From Sepiola atlantica (lineage: Eukaryota > Mollusca > Cephalopoda > Sepiida > Sepiolidae), in the NCBI GenBank assembly GCA_963556195.1, contig OY744517.1, forward strand, positions 86,235,214 through 86,299,213: DNA of 64,000 nt. Reading direction: 5' to 3'. Under the pieces are notes generated by a model. That model ran no database searches, was not told the DNA's origin, and saw nothing but the letters and a program-made list of their open reading frames with translations. This document shows positions 8,826 through 18,190 of the stretch, piece after piece (the first letter of the stretch is position 1; the number at the start of each line of letters is the position of its first letter). The position numbers were made by a program, and so were the translations under genes.

Positions 8826-9200
8826 AGAGGTTTATGTAGTTTGCTTGAAGCATTGTTTATTAGTATATAGAAATGTGATACTTAGAAGGCAATACAATGC
8901 AGAGGCGTGACGAATAGACACAAGTTGGAGCAAATAAGACATATAATGGTGGAACAAATGAAATAGTTTCACCCTTAATACAATGTATACATACACATAT
9001 ATATATATTTATTTATTTTTATTTTTTTTCACAAACACATATATATCTGTCTATCTACTCAATGTTACAATGTTATGTAATACCTGTATCAAGATGGTCT
9101 GGTGGAAATTCCGTATGATATAATTTTTTTTTAATATTTCGGGAACTCTTCCCTTCTTCAGAACCGTGCTCAACTGAAGTTCAAGTGTGCATATGAAGGT
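8826..9200 (+). repeat. Dispersed repeat R9, reference copy
   Basis: It starts AAGAGGTTTATGTAGTTTGC and contains CAATACAATGCAGAGG, GACACAAGTTGGAGCAAATA and a block with CCTGTATCAAGATGGTCTGG. It ends near AACTGAAGTTCAAGTG. Inverted copies follow at 9826-10095 and 10140-10310, and a direct partial copy is at 9742-9826. The minus strand carries CTGAAGAAGGGAAGAGTTCC followed by CGAAATATT, which resembles a decayed hammerhead core. A PLE 3' region is therefore possible. Confidence 0.6.
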
Positions 9201-9229
9201 GCCGTAGGATGCAGTCTCGAAGAAAATAC

Positions 9230-9600
9230 CGGTTAAATTTTAGATTCAAAAATAAAATAAACTTTTTTTTTTTATTATTATTTATTTATTTTTTATTAAT
9301 ATTTTATTTATCTATTTTTGATCTAATTTATTTATTCATCTATTTACTTTATTAAACTTTTTATTTTGTTTTTACTTTTTAGAATCTTTCCTTTTTTTTG
9401 TCGTTAAATTTTAAATTCTAATCTAAATTTTCTTCTTTTTTTTAAACCAAGCCTATTCGTTTAAATTAATATATCAGTTAATACTGTCATTAAACATTGC
9501 ATTATCTGTTCGTTTTAAATTATTGTGTATATTAATATTTAGTTTATTTATTTATTTTATTCTATTTTTTAAATATGTATATTTCATTAATTAATTCAAT
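9230..9600. other. T-rich low-complexity DNA
   Basis: TTTATTTATTT-type sequence with no supported feature. Confidence 0.6.
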
Positions 9601-9659
9601 ATTATATGTTCATTTATCGTCTCATTCGTTTAACGCTAAGGACAACAATGAAAGGGAGG

Positions 9660-9660
<1 letters not shown>

Positions 9661-9720
<60 letters not shown>

Positions 9721-9742
9721 TATATATATATATATATATATA
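9661..9742. repeat. Two (TA)n tracts
   Basis: TA runs at 9661-9711 and 9718-9742, split by TGTACACA. Confidence 0.97.
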
Positions 9743-9826
9743 AATGTGATACTTAGAAGGCAATACAATGCAGAGGTGTGACGATAGACACAAGTTGGAG
9801 CAAATAAGACATATAATGGTAGGACA
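9742..9826 (+). repeat. R9 repeat, direct partial copy
   Basis: It matches the 8868-8955 part of the reference copy, through AATGTGATACTTAGAAGG and ACATATAATGG. Confidence 0.7.
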
Positions 9827-10095
9827 ACGCTTGAACTTGAGTTGAGCACGGTTCTGAAAAAAGGAAGAGTTCCTGAAATATAATATCATACGGAGTTTCC
9901 ACCAGATCATCTTGATACAGGTATTACATAACATTGTAACATTGTATAGATAGACAGATATATGTGTGTTTGTGAAAAAAAATATATATGTGTATGTTCA
10001 TATTGTTCCACCATTATATGTCTTATTTGCTCCAACTTGTGTCTATCCGTCACACCTCTGCATTGTATTGCCTTCTAAGTATCACATTTCTATAT
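9826..10095 (-). repeat. R9 repeat, inverted copy
   Basis: It is the reverse complement of about 8865-9200, with indels. Together with the direct partial copy before it, it forms a fold-back. Confidence 0.7.
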
Positions 10096-10139
10096 ATATA
10101 TATATACATATATATATTCATTTATAAATAAATATATAT

Positions 10140-10310
10140 ATGTGTATGTATACATTGTGTTAAATGTGAAATCATTTAATCTGTTCCATCATTATATGTC
10201 TTATTTGCTCCAACTTGTGTCTATCCGTCACACCTCTACATTGTATTGCCTTCTATGTTTCACATTTCTATATACAAATAAACAATGCTTCAAGCAAACT
10301 ACATCAACCT
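10140..10310 (-). repeat. R9 repeat, second inverted copy
   Basis: It is the reverse complement of about 8826-9000, including the terminal block with GCTTCAAGCAAACTACAT. Confidence 0.7.

Positions 10311-10316
<6 letters not shown>

Positions 10317-10380
<64 letters not shown>
10317..10380. repeat. (TA)n microsatellite
   Basis: About 31 TA repeats next to an R9 terminus. Confidence 0.97.
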
Positions 10381-10382
<2 letters not shown>

Positions 10383-10573
10383 AATAGATAAATAAATACA
10401 TATACATACCTAATTTTATAAATATATGTGGTGCGTCGGAGTAGGTTAAAAAGAAATCAATAAAGAGGTCGATCGCAAAAATGTGAAAGCTTAAATATAA
10501 ATTATTTAAAAACAATATGTTACATATTTCAGAGATGTACCATAGTTTCATTGACATGGATTTACCTTTTACC

Positions 10574-10577
<4 letters not shown>

Positions 10578-10623
<46 letters not shown>
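10578..10623. repeat. (TA)n microsatellite
   Basis: About 23 TA repeats. Confidence 0.97.
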
Positions 10624-10625
<2 letters not shown>

Positions 10626-11400
10626 CAGAGAGTGACAGAAAGTGTGAATAATAATATAGGATGTTCTCATCTCATAACACTTTACTGCAGTTTCAAGTTT
10701 ACACAATCTTCGATTCTTAATAGTCATTGTAGATCTGTCCAATTTAAAGAGATTCTTTATTTTCCTCAACCAATCACATTTAAGTAAATTCTTTCACTTT
10801 TAATCAAGTTTAACCAATCAAATGTAATCAATCAAAACTTAGTTTCAATTATTTGTAAATTCTTTAACCAATTAAATTAATCAACATCTTTACTTTCATG
10901 TTTTAATGTGGAGATAGATAAAGTATATATTCATTCCTAGATTAGCGGTTGTTTGAAAATTTTTTTTTTTATTTGAAAGTTTATTTTGGTTTTAAATGTA
11001 ATTATCTGTAATTTCTTTTTCAGACCTAATTTACAGATGTTTATCTGGGGATTATATCTATTTTGTTTCTGTTTGTGTGCGTGATATACCATAATATGAT
11101 TCCTATAAATCCAATTCTTGAGGTATTTTAGTAATATATCTTAAATCTTGTAATCCCCAAGGGAATGACGACGTATAGTGTTATCTATAACAGATAATAA
11201 ATTTTATACAAATGACAGAAATTTAATTCATAAATCTCAATTTTTTGTATTTTAAATGTTTTTAATGTGACTTTTAAATAAAACGAAGAAACATTAAAAA
11301 AATGTTCACTTCAGCCCTGTCATAAACACCAGAGTTGTTATGATTTAAAGAGAGACAATTGTTTATGTTGCCATAAATCTCTTTCGAAAAATATATATTC
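10624..11400. other. AT-rich DNA, nothing recognised
   Basis: Short ACCAATCA-like phrases recur at 10768-10870 (AACCAATCA, TTAACCAATCAAAT, AATCAATC). No gene or named repeat was supported. Confidence 0.5.
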
Positions 11401-11404
11401 ATAT

Positions 11405-11640
11405 AAGCTGTAAACGTAGGAGTTTCACATGTTGGCCGGTCATAATTCAGGAAGGGGGCATTTTGTATTCAGCACCTTCCTCTTCCGGAAGACATGCGCA
11501 CGGGGTAACTGTCGTGCCTCTACACCGCCTGCTTGCCAAGAGGCGGTCTTTTTGAATCAGTCAACATGGGAGTTGGACGTTTGTTCCGCTTGTGATAGAT
11601 GTTGGCTCTGAGGCAAGTAGCTTGGCAAAAATAGAGGTAA
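11405..11640 (+). other. GC-richer island with possible splice donor
   Basis: The patch at 11429-11625 is clearly less AT-rich than its surroundings and contains CTTCCGGAAG and GCGCACGGGG. It ends near AATAGAGGTAAGCAACG, which fits a 5' splice site. An untranslated first exon is possible. The 60-residue open frame at 11429-11611 has no recognisable domain. Confidence 0.2.
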
Positions 11641-12110
11641 GCAACGCATAGTTGTCTAAACCTATTTGAATTTTTACTCTGTTATAATTTGCTTTATTTT
11701 GTCTTAGAACATGGTTGTAAGACTTGTTTATTTTCATGTATTTCCAGTTTTACGGTGAAAAGATGTTATAGTTCAGCGTTGGCCACGTGCGCGCAAATAA
11801 ATACGTATTCATCAATATAATTTGTGTCAAGTTTGCTTGCTGTTACATAAGCCATGTTATTTTATCCTCTTATGCTTTATATATTTTGTACTCTCATCTT
11901 TCAAATGTTAACGTTAACACTTTGTTCAGATTTATTTCAAGTTACTTATATTATTTTCTAAATAAATTGTTTTTCTTTGGATTACTGACTTTCTCAACAT
12001 TTATATTTCTATTTATACTACGTTTGGACCGGTGTGATATCTAAATGGACCGCATGGAATACGTTTATTAATTTATCAGTTAAATGATCTATCTCATTGT
12101 TAAATATTAA
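11641..12110. other. AT-rich DNA, nothing recognised
   Basis: A hydrophobic 85-residue open frame (11787-12044) is what AT-rich DNA gives by chance. No supported feature. Confidence 0.5.
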
Positions 12111-12119
12111 AGACTACCG

Positions 12120-12536
12120 ATGTTTCTAGCTCTCCCTAGCATACCTGGAAGGCTCATTGAGGTAACCTTCCTGGGCACACTGTCCAACGATCGCCACATG
12201 GACATACTGGAGCCATGTTCGATCATCCTTCTTGAGTTCGGAGGTCTGTTTGTGGTAGCCCTCCTGGATACGAATCATCTGACTGAGGTCTTTCTTGGTG
12301 TAATACCTCTCTTTACCGACACAACTGAGATGCTACCGGGGGTAACTCATTTCTTCATGGACCGAACGCCTGAGGTGTTGGCGGGTACAACAAATCCCTT
12401 CTCTGACCGAGCACACGATTTGCCTACCCCAGCATCTACCTCGAACCAAGGTCTCAGCTGGAGAGGAAGGTCTGTGAACGGTAAAATGTCTGCGTTAGGA
12501 CCCGGAATATTGAACAAATTTTCTTTCGTTATTTAA
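12120..12536 (+). other. ORF built from diverged 45-bp repeats
   Basis: The 138-residue open frame includes at least six diverged 45-bp units from about 12150 to 12430. In protein they read as 15-residue repeats such as TEMLPGVTHFFMDRT and PEVLAGTTNPFSDRA. The frame stays open because 45 is a multiple of three. I recognise no family. It could be an old minisatellite or a repeat-rich exon. A single similar unit occurs at 690-735. Confidence 0.3.
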
Positions 12537-12539
12537 GAG

Positions 12540-13410
12540 TAGAAAAGCTGTACATTTATCTAAGAACAGACACCTCCAACATTTAAAAGAGGTGTGAATA
12601 TTTTTTACTGAAATATTTGCAAAAAGACAAGAAAGAAACAAAATTAAGACTCATTGAATATTAAAAATGATATTCAGGTATTTCTTTTTGAGCTGAGATT
12701 TCTTCAAAATAGACATTAATGTGTGAAAATAGTGCTGCCATGATGTAAAAAAAAAATGTCTATTTTATTAGAGATTCTAGAATTTATTTTTCTAATTTTA
12801 TTTTTCAATTAAATTAAAATCTCTTAAGTCTTCTGTCAAATTCGGCTGGCATAATCGAAAGGAGATTTCCGATTCATTAGCGATTTCCTGGATGGTTAAA
12901 TCACTAGTCATTTTGAATTTGTCCGTACAATTAAGTGACCGTTTAATGAATGCAAAACTCTGACAGTTGCCCCAAACGTGATTCAACTTTGACTGATGAT
13001 CGGACATTTCGAAAGGAGTTTTTTTTTAATCTTCTAATTAATGGTTACTTCATTGAAGTTGTACCGAAGGCAATTATTCATATTTAGATTTCATTTCGCT
13101 TTCATTCTTATTATTGTTTGCAGATTGCTAACAGTTTTTACTAAACTATTATAATAAAAAGAGAACATTCTTTGCTCTGATACAGGGTGTAAAGCTTTGT
13201 TCAATGTGTTTTATGATTAAATAGTATGCAGGTTAGTAACCAACCAAAAAAGATATATGATATATATATGCGCACGGACCGGATACAGTTTAAAGAGTCG
13301 TTCGTATGCCATATTTGCAAGAAAATCTGTAGGAGTGAAGCTGGAATTAATGGAGGCATAATAAATTAATGAGATGGCGTTCTTCGATCAAAAAATGGCA
13401 GTCATATATA
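12540..13410. other. AT-rich DNA, nothing recognised
   Basis: No supported feature. Confidence 0.5.
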
Positions 13411-13411
13411 T

Positions 13412-13417
13412 ATACAT

Positions 13418-13476
<59 letters not shown>
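13412..13476. repeat. (TA)n microsatellite
   Basis: TA repeats end exactly where the fold-back at 13478 begins. Confidence 0.95.
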
Positions 13477-13477
<1 letters not shown>

Positions 13478-13479
<2 letters not shown>

Positions 13480-13608
13480 CGTTGAAAATGTTAAAAAATG
13501 AAGTAAATTCAATAGAAAGATGTTTAGTTCAATCGTAGGTGGAACGCACTTTGAACAAAACATCTTTCTATTGAATTTACTTCATTTTTGAACATTTTCA
13601 ACGCTGCC
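13478..13608. repeat. Small fold-back element
   Basis: CAGCGTTGAAAATGTT at 13478 is matched by the inverted AACATTTTCAACGCTG at 13593. The arms are about 55 bp each, nearly perfect (one arm has an extra AAA/TT difference), with a loop of about 25 bp. The RNA would be one long hairpin. Confidence 0.85.
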
Positions 13609-13609
13609 T

Positions 13610-13880
13610 CCAGGAAACCCCTTTTTTCCTTTTTCCATCTTTAAATCTCCTTTCAGCGGACACCTTATCAACAGACATTCACCAACTGGACAGACCCCAT
13701 ATTTTTTTACATGCACACTCTCACTCTGCATTACTTAATATTTCTTTTGAATTTTGGCTTTTCCACTGCAAACTTATCCATCTATGTAATTCCTCTGATG
13801 ATAAGATTTTATTCTTTGAAAAGCTTTGGCTTAAGGAAAGAATAATAAACATGCTTTTACCGAGTACACCTTGCATTGAA
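13610..13880 (+). repeat. Possible PLE 3' region with hammerhead
   Basis: A pyrimidine-rich 3'-UTR-like stretch ends in the hammerhead motif at 13786-13836. PLE terminal regions elsewhere in this window have the same general look. No coding part is present. Confidence 0.3.
13786..13836 (+). ncRNA. Candidate hammerhead ribozyme
   Basis: Stem I strands TTCCT and AGGAA match over five pairs. The core is CTGATGA, stem II is TAAGATTTTATTCTTT (four pairs, with a U-U mismatch at its base), then GAAA, stem III AGC-TTTG-GCT (three perfect pairs) and cleavage triplet TTA. All catalytic bases are present. The mismatch at the first pair of stem II, normally G-C, is the main weakness. Confidence 0.45.
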
Positions 13881-14029
13881 CAATCGAAGTTGAAATAGAT
13901 TTGTCATTCGTACATGTTTATCCCTCTTCTTTTATTTATCTTTATAATTGCTCTATCTCGTATATTGAGCTTAAACCATTTCACTATAGGTTCTATCTAC
14001 TAAAAGTATACTTTTAGTTTCATATTTTA

Positions 14030-14070
14030 TATATATATATATATAAATATATGTATATATATATATACAA
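14030..14070. repeat. (TA)n microsatellite, interrupted
   Basis: Interrupted TATATA run. Another TA tract lies at 14450-14484. Confidence 0.9.
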
Positions 14071-14442
14071 ACGGCAAACTTTATAGCCGCCCCTTTCGTA
14101 TTTTTTCAGACTAGGTAAAACAATAACATTACAAATCCGAAAAAAACAAACAAATAAATAAAACTTGCTAGGGAATAAAATGAAGGCCTTTCATACACGA
14201 ACTAACATCGATCTCTCTTAAGTCTTAGTTAATCACTATCCCACACCGGATTTTTTCGGGGACCCCCTCAGAGATACACCGTTTTCTGTCATTGTTGATG
14301 CCATTCCCTATCGGGACGTGACTACAATCATTTCAGCTTGCCGATGATTCCATTGGGCACGGAGATTTACTAAAGATGTCTAAATCTGCCATTTTGGATG
14401 AAACCGCGGTACATTGCTGAAATATGTAATATACAGTATCTA

Positions 14443-14449
<7 letters not shown>

Positions 14450-14484
<35 letters not shown>
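14450..14484. repeat. (TA)n microsatellite
   Basis: About 17 TA repeats. Confidence 0.95.
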
Positions 14485-14490
<6 letters not shown>

Positions 14491-14631
14491 TTGGTTATGT
14501 CGTCAAAGTTCAACCAAGGCAAACCTTCATATGGTGAGCTCAATAGATTGTACACTTTTAAGATCAAAGGATACTAGCAACTGTCTCTAGAGCACAAATA
14601 AATTAATTTCGATCCTGACCAAGCCAAAAGC

Positions 14632-14878
14632 AGTGTCAAGTAAACACTATATTATATTTTTACAACCGTTTCATCTCTAGTGACTATACAATCAAACGAT
14701 ATTTGAATTTTACACTAAAAATTGATATTGATATTGATTTGTGTATTTTAAATTGAGTATATGTATACATTTTCTCTGTAGATTCGTGTTGGACTGTAAA
14801 ATTTAAACCTGATTTGATTGTATAGTTAGTCGAGATGAAACGGCTGTAACAATATAATAAAGATTTACTTGACACCGT
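14632..14878. repeat. Fold-back element with 80-bp imperfect arms
   Basis: AGTGTCAAGTAAAC at 14632 pairs with TTTACTTGACAC at 14864, and TTTCATCTC with GAGATGAAA. GACTATACAATCAAA pairs with TTTGATTGTATAGT. The arms are about 80 bp and the loop about 75 bp. A short non-autonomous element is likely. No transposase is present. Confidence 0.7.
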
Positions 14879-14914
14879 TTTTGGTGTGGTGAGAATCGAA
14901 ATTTATATATCTAT

Positions 14915-15215
14915 ATACATACTACTAATTACTTACCACTTATCAAGGCCAAAAGCCACTTGAAGATAAGGATTAATGAGATTGCCAGTTGGATAATAAA
15001 CAGTTCTATGAGAGGCTTGAAAACGATGAATGTAATGAACAAAATTTGATTACTTAACGGGACGGTTCAACAAGTATTTGTTGACATTGGACTTGAAGAC
15101 GACCATGTTGTAGTCTGCAGGGAAGCAGTCCCGTGGCAACGTGTTCCAAAGATATGAAGTTCTTGGAAAGAAACTCTGTTCATGGAAATTCCGTTTGGTT
15201 ATAGCTACACAGAGG
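14915..15215 (-). pseudogene. Non-LTR retrotransposon 3' end (SFFPRT...WNTLPRDCFP family)
   Basis: The minus strand encodes the C-terminal tail of a LINE polyprotein: EQSFFPRTSYLWNTLPRDCF, then NMVVFKSNVNKYLLNR and a stop at about 15055. A 3' UTR follows to 14915 and is shared with 59700-59815 (CTTATCCTCAAGTGGCTT-like). Only the tail is present, as expected for a 5'-truncated insertion. Confidence 0.75.
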
Positions 15216-15900
15216 AGGAAAAGAAAAGTTCTTTACAATGGTGGTAAAAGATGAGTTGTTCTTGTGTGTTTCCTTTCCGTCAAAGAAAAAAATTATGATA
15301 TTTTCCAAACGATTTTTAATCCAATTAAACAATTTGAATTAGAGTTTTCCATGTAATTTGTTTTTTTGCAAAAAAAAGCGATCAAGTATTTCCTTTTCAG
15401 TTCTCTGAGAAATGTATACTTAAATGTTATCATGGCTGACATGACTGAAGCATAAACATTTCGCTGCAGTTTAATTTAATCTCAGAGAATATCACAAACA
15501 GAACAGAATTGGATGAGGGTCAGATTCGTTTTAATCATAACAATGTTAGCCTGGGTAAGCACTGATAGATTGCAAGTAAAACTTCCGCATTTTATTGGAT
15601 TCTTCGAAAAATAAAATAAAACGTTATACTAGCAAAGAATCTCAGCATTATTTAATGCCGCTTCCAATCATTTTGGTAAAGGAGTTTATGCTTCAGATTC
15701 TCAATATCTGTGCATATTTATTCACGTTGTAAATGGATATTTTGTATCTGAATAGTTTGTAGATTAATTTGTTTTTAGGCATATATCTTGTAGATTTAAT
15801 GTGTAGATGGGACCCTGACAGGTACAACCATTCTTGGCCAAAATGGACCTGGGATTAATAACAATTAAAGGATGTTTCTGTATTTTTGAGATGAGGGTTG
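15216..15900. other. AT-rich DNA, nothing recognised
   Basis: No supported feature. Confidence 0.5.
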
Positions 15901-15904
15901 ATAC

Positions 15905-16402
15905 TTCGTAGAATTTAGTATATTCGGACTACTGTTCTCATCTTAGGTGTTTTTATCACAACGTTTCAGCCGATGTAACCTTCGATCTTCTTCAGGTTTT
16001 CTTTGTCGAACTCGGGAATCTTTCTGTCAAACTCGGGAATCTGGACGGAATTTCGAACGGAACGCTTTATTAAATCCACGGGGGTAGCATGCACATGTTC
16101 CATCTGCCACGACTGCGAAGAAGTCTTCAGTAATTGGCAATTCTTCGTATCGTCCGCACTGAGGATTGAACATTCAACCTTCAGATGGCTGTCACTTAAA
16201 ACTGAATTATACTTGGTACTATATCCACTGCGCCACGGGTACTTGCGTTCAAAATTCCGTGCAGATTCCCGAGTTCGACAGAAAGATTCCCGAGTTCGAC
16301 AAGGTACAACTGAAAAAGGTCGGAGGTTACATCAGCCAAAACGTTGTGATAAAAACACCCAAGATGAGAACAGTAGTCCGAATATACCAAATTCTACGAA
16401 TT
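15905..16402. repeat. Fold-back element with tRNA-like sequence in the loop
   Basis: 15905-16045 and 16259-16402 are inverted copies, with matching TTCGTAGAATTT and AAATTCTACGAA ends. Each arm carries two tandem GTCGAACTCGGGAATCTTT units. The minus strand of the left arm has CCTGAAGAAGATCG followed later by CTGAAACGTTGTGAT, similar to decayed PLE hammerheads. The loop holds a tRNA-like sequence. Long open frames here are by-products of the inverted repeat. Confidence 0.75.
16150..16240 (-). repeat. tRNA-derived SINE head
   Basis: On the minus strand the A box TGGCGCAGTGGATATAG and a B-box-like GTTCAATCCTC are separated by about 45 bp. Cloverleaf pairing at the ends is not evident, so it is a tRNA-derived repeat and not a working tRNA gene. 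Confidence 0.5.
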
Positions 16403-16403
16403 A

Positions 16404-16900
16404 AAGGATGATGCTACACTCCCCACCAAACTCTCAAATTAGGGCCTCACCAGAAAGATGCATCTTAAGATCATAGGACCCATCTTCGTTGAGGTAATGA
16501 ATTCGATTAACAAAAAAAAAGTGCATTAGTGTTTTTATTTTCTATTCATATGAAATGTCCATGTATTCGCGACATGAATCTTACATCGGATCTAACGTAA
16601 ACTTTGTATCTATAATTGAATCCAATAATGATCTAAAATGTAGACATGTTTCATTGCCTCATAACGAAACATATGAAAGAATAAAGTTAATTAAAAGTAA
16701 TAAAACTATATTTTAAAAGATTAAATGATGAAAAAGAGAAAGATTCTCAGAAAACAACAACTAGGACATCTCTACAGTGAATCAGATTTGTTACCTCTTT
16801 AATATACATGGGATGTAAAGTATGTTTTGAAGATACATCGACAACAGTGCTCAATTACAGGGGTAAGAGTCCAACATATTTATTAATTAAATTATTTACA
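16404..16900. other. AT-rich DNA, nothing recognised
   Basis: No supported feature. Confidence 0.5.
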
Positions 16901-16918
16901 TTCTAGATGCCATCAGAT

Positions 16919-16983
16919 ATGTGGTTTCCTTGCCAGAAAATGACTATTCATCGGCAACTGGACTGATGGCAAGGAAACCACAG
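16919..16983. repeat. Short perfect inverted repeat
   Basis: TGTGGTTTCCTTGCCA and TGGCAAGGAAACCACA, 16 bp each, are separated by about 33 bp. The function is unknown. Confidence 0.8.
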
Positions 16984-17027
16984 GTATGACGACATGTAAA
17001 TATGTAAATATTTTAATATATATGTAA

Positions 17028-17029
<2 letters not shown>

Positions 17030-17067
<38 letters not shown>
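17030..17067. repeat. (TA)n microsatellite
   Basis: TA run at the outer edge of the PLE terminal region. Confidence 0.95.
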
Positions 17068-17068
<1 letters not shown>

Positions 17069-17530
17069 GAAATGAAAAAGGAAAAACAAAAAAGGATGTT
17101 TTTTTTATATATATTCATCAACGTTTCGTCTTTATTTGTAAGACTTCCTCAGGATTATAATTTTAAGAAAAATGTCATGCAAGTACGTGAAAATATTGGG
17201 TTGACATGATGGGGTGATGAGAAAAAGTAGTAGCCACTACTGGGTGCGCAGGCCCGAGGTCCGGGTTTAGTGAAGTCAGTAGCATGGAATGAAATTAATG
17301 AAAAAGGAAAAACAAAAAAGGATGTTTTTTTTATATATATTCATCAACGTTTCGTCTTTATTTGTAAGACTTCCTCAGGATTATAATTTTAAGAAAAATG
17401 TCATGCAAGTACGTGAAAATATTGGGTTGACATGATGGGGTGATGAGAAAAAGTAGTAGCCACTACTGGGTGCGCAGGCCCGAGGTCCGGGCTTAGTGAA
17501 GTCAGTAGCATGGAATGAAATTAATGAGGA
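17068..17530 (-). repeat. PLE terminal region, tandemly duplicated
   Basis: Two direct copies of about 225 bp (17068-17295 and 17296-17530). On the minus strand each carries CCTGAGGAAGTCTTACAAAT followed by AAAGACGAAACGTTGATGAA. This is the same motif, with substitutions, as the PLE termini at 48323-50225. The hammerhead core is CTGAGGA, and the expected GTH triplet reads GAA, so cleavage is unlikely. Confidence 0.65.
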
Positions 17531-17770
17531 TGGTTCTTAGTGAAAAGGTGGAGGGGTGGGGGTGAACGAAAATAATGTGGATGGCTGTTAGTGAAGAAGT
17601 GGAGGGGTGGGGGAAAGAGGAGGGGAGGGAGAGGATCTGCGATTTTGGTGTGTGGGTAATGTCATGGTTTTAGAAAAGATTTGAAAAAATGAAGGTGTTA
17701 GAAAGTGGGAGGGGTAGGTGGGTAAGAGTGTGAGAGAAGTAGTCGGAAGGGTGAAATGGATGAGGGGGGA
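17531..17770 (-). repeat. PLE left terminal region, G-rich
   Basis: G-rich sequence whose complement looks like the C-rich 3' UTR after the PLE coding end. It resembles the left arm at 48600-49000. A minus-strand open frame here (17588-17854) is low-complexity and not a gene. Confidence 0.45.
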
Positions 17771-17771
17771 A

Positions 17772-17915
17772 CAAGTCAAAATCACCAAATACATCCACAA
17801 CAAAGCTCGGCGAAGACTACTAGAAACCGCACTAATCACAGCCTCCAACACCATCAGACAACGAAATGGCTTTTATAATCTATCCCCTCTTAATAAGCAA
17901 AATTATCCTCACTGA
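17772..17915 (+). pseudogene. Penelope-like element, polyprotein C-terminus
   Basis: The frame encodes KITKYIHNKARRRLLETALI, then RQRNGFYNLSPL. This closely matches the fragment at 49202-49383 (ITKHIHNKSRRRLLETALI) and lies just after the GIY-YIG endonuclease in such elements. It breaks near the end, where LLISKIILT becomes a frameshifted LNKQNYPH. Reverse transcriptase and endonuclease parts are absent. Confidence 0.7.
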
Positions 17916-18190
17916 GCAAAAACTCAACCTAGATCATGGCTAACCTCTATTTTTCTCTTCGCTCTCAGTTATACTCACATACCAGTCTCCAGATACACCC
18001 CCCACACACACACACATTTTCATTCACCACGAATCCAGACCTAACTTACTCATTCCACACATTCTTGACATAGCCAGCTGGTCAAAACCTACTACTCTCC
18101 AAAAATGTTACACCTACCCACAACAAAATCTCCCCGCTTCCATCCTTACCCATTTCACCCTTCCGACTACCATAATTTTCATTGGTTTTA
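17916..18190 (+). repeat. PLE 3' UTR
   Basis: C-rich sequence after the coding end, starting with the shared GATCATGGCTAAC block also found at 49372. It contains (CA)n and ends near TTTCACCCTTCCGACTACCA, which is partly complementary to 17720-17760 on the left side. Confidence 0.5.

Noticed and set aside
8414..10769. ORFs full of alternating Ile-Tyr
   Set aside because: Translations of (TA)n microsatellites.
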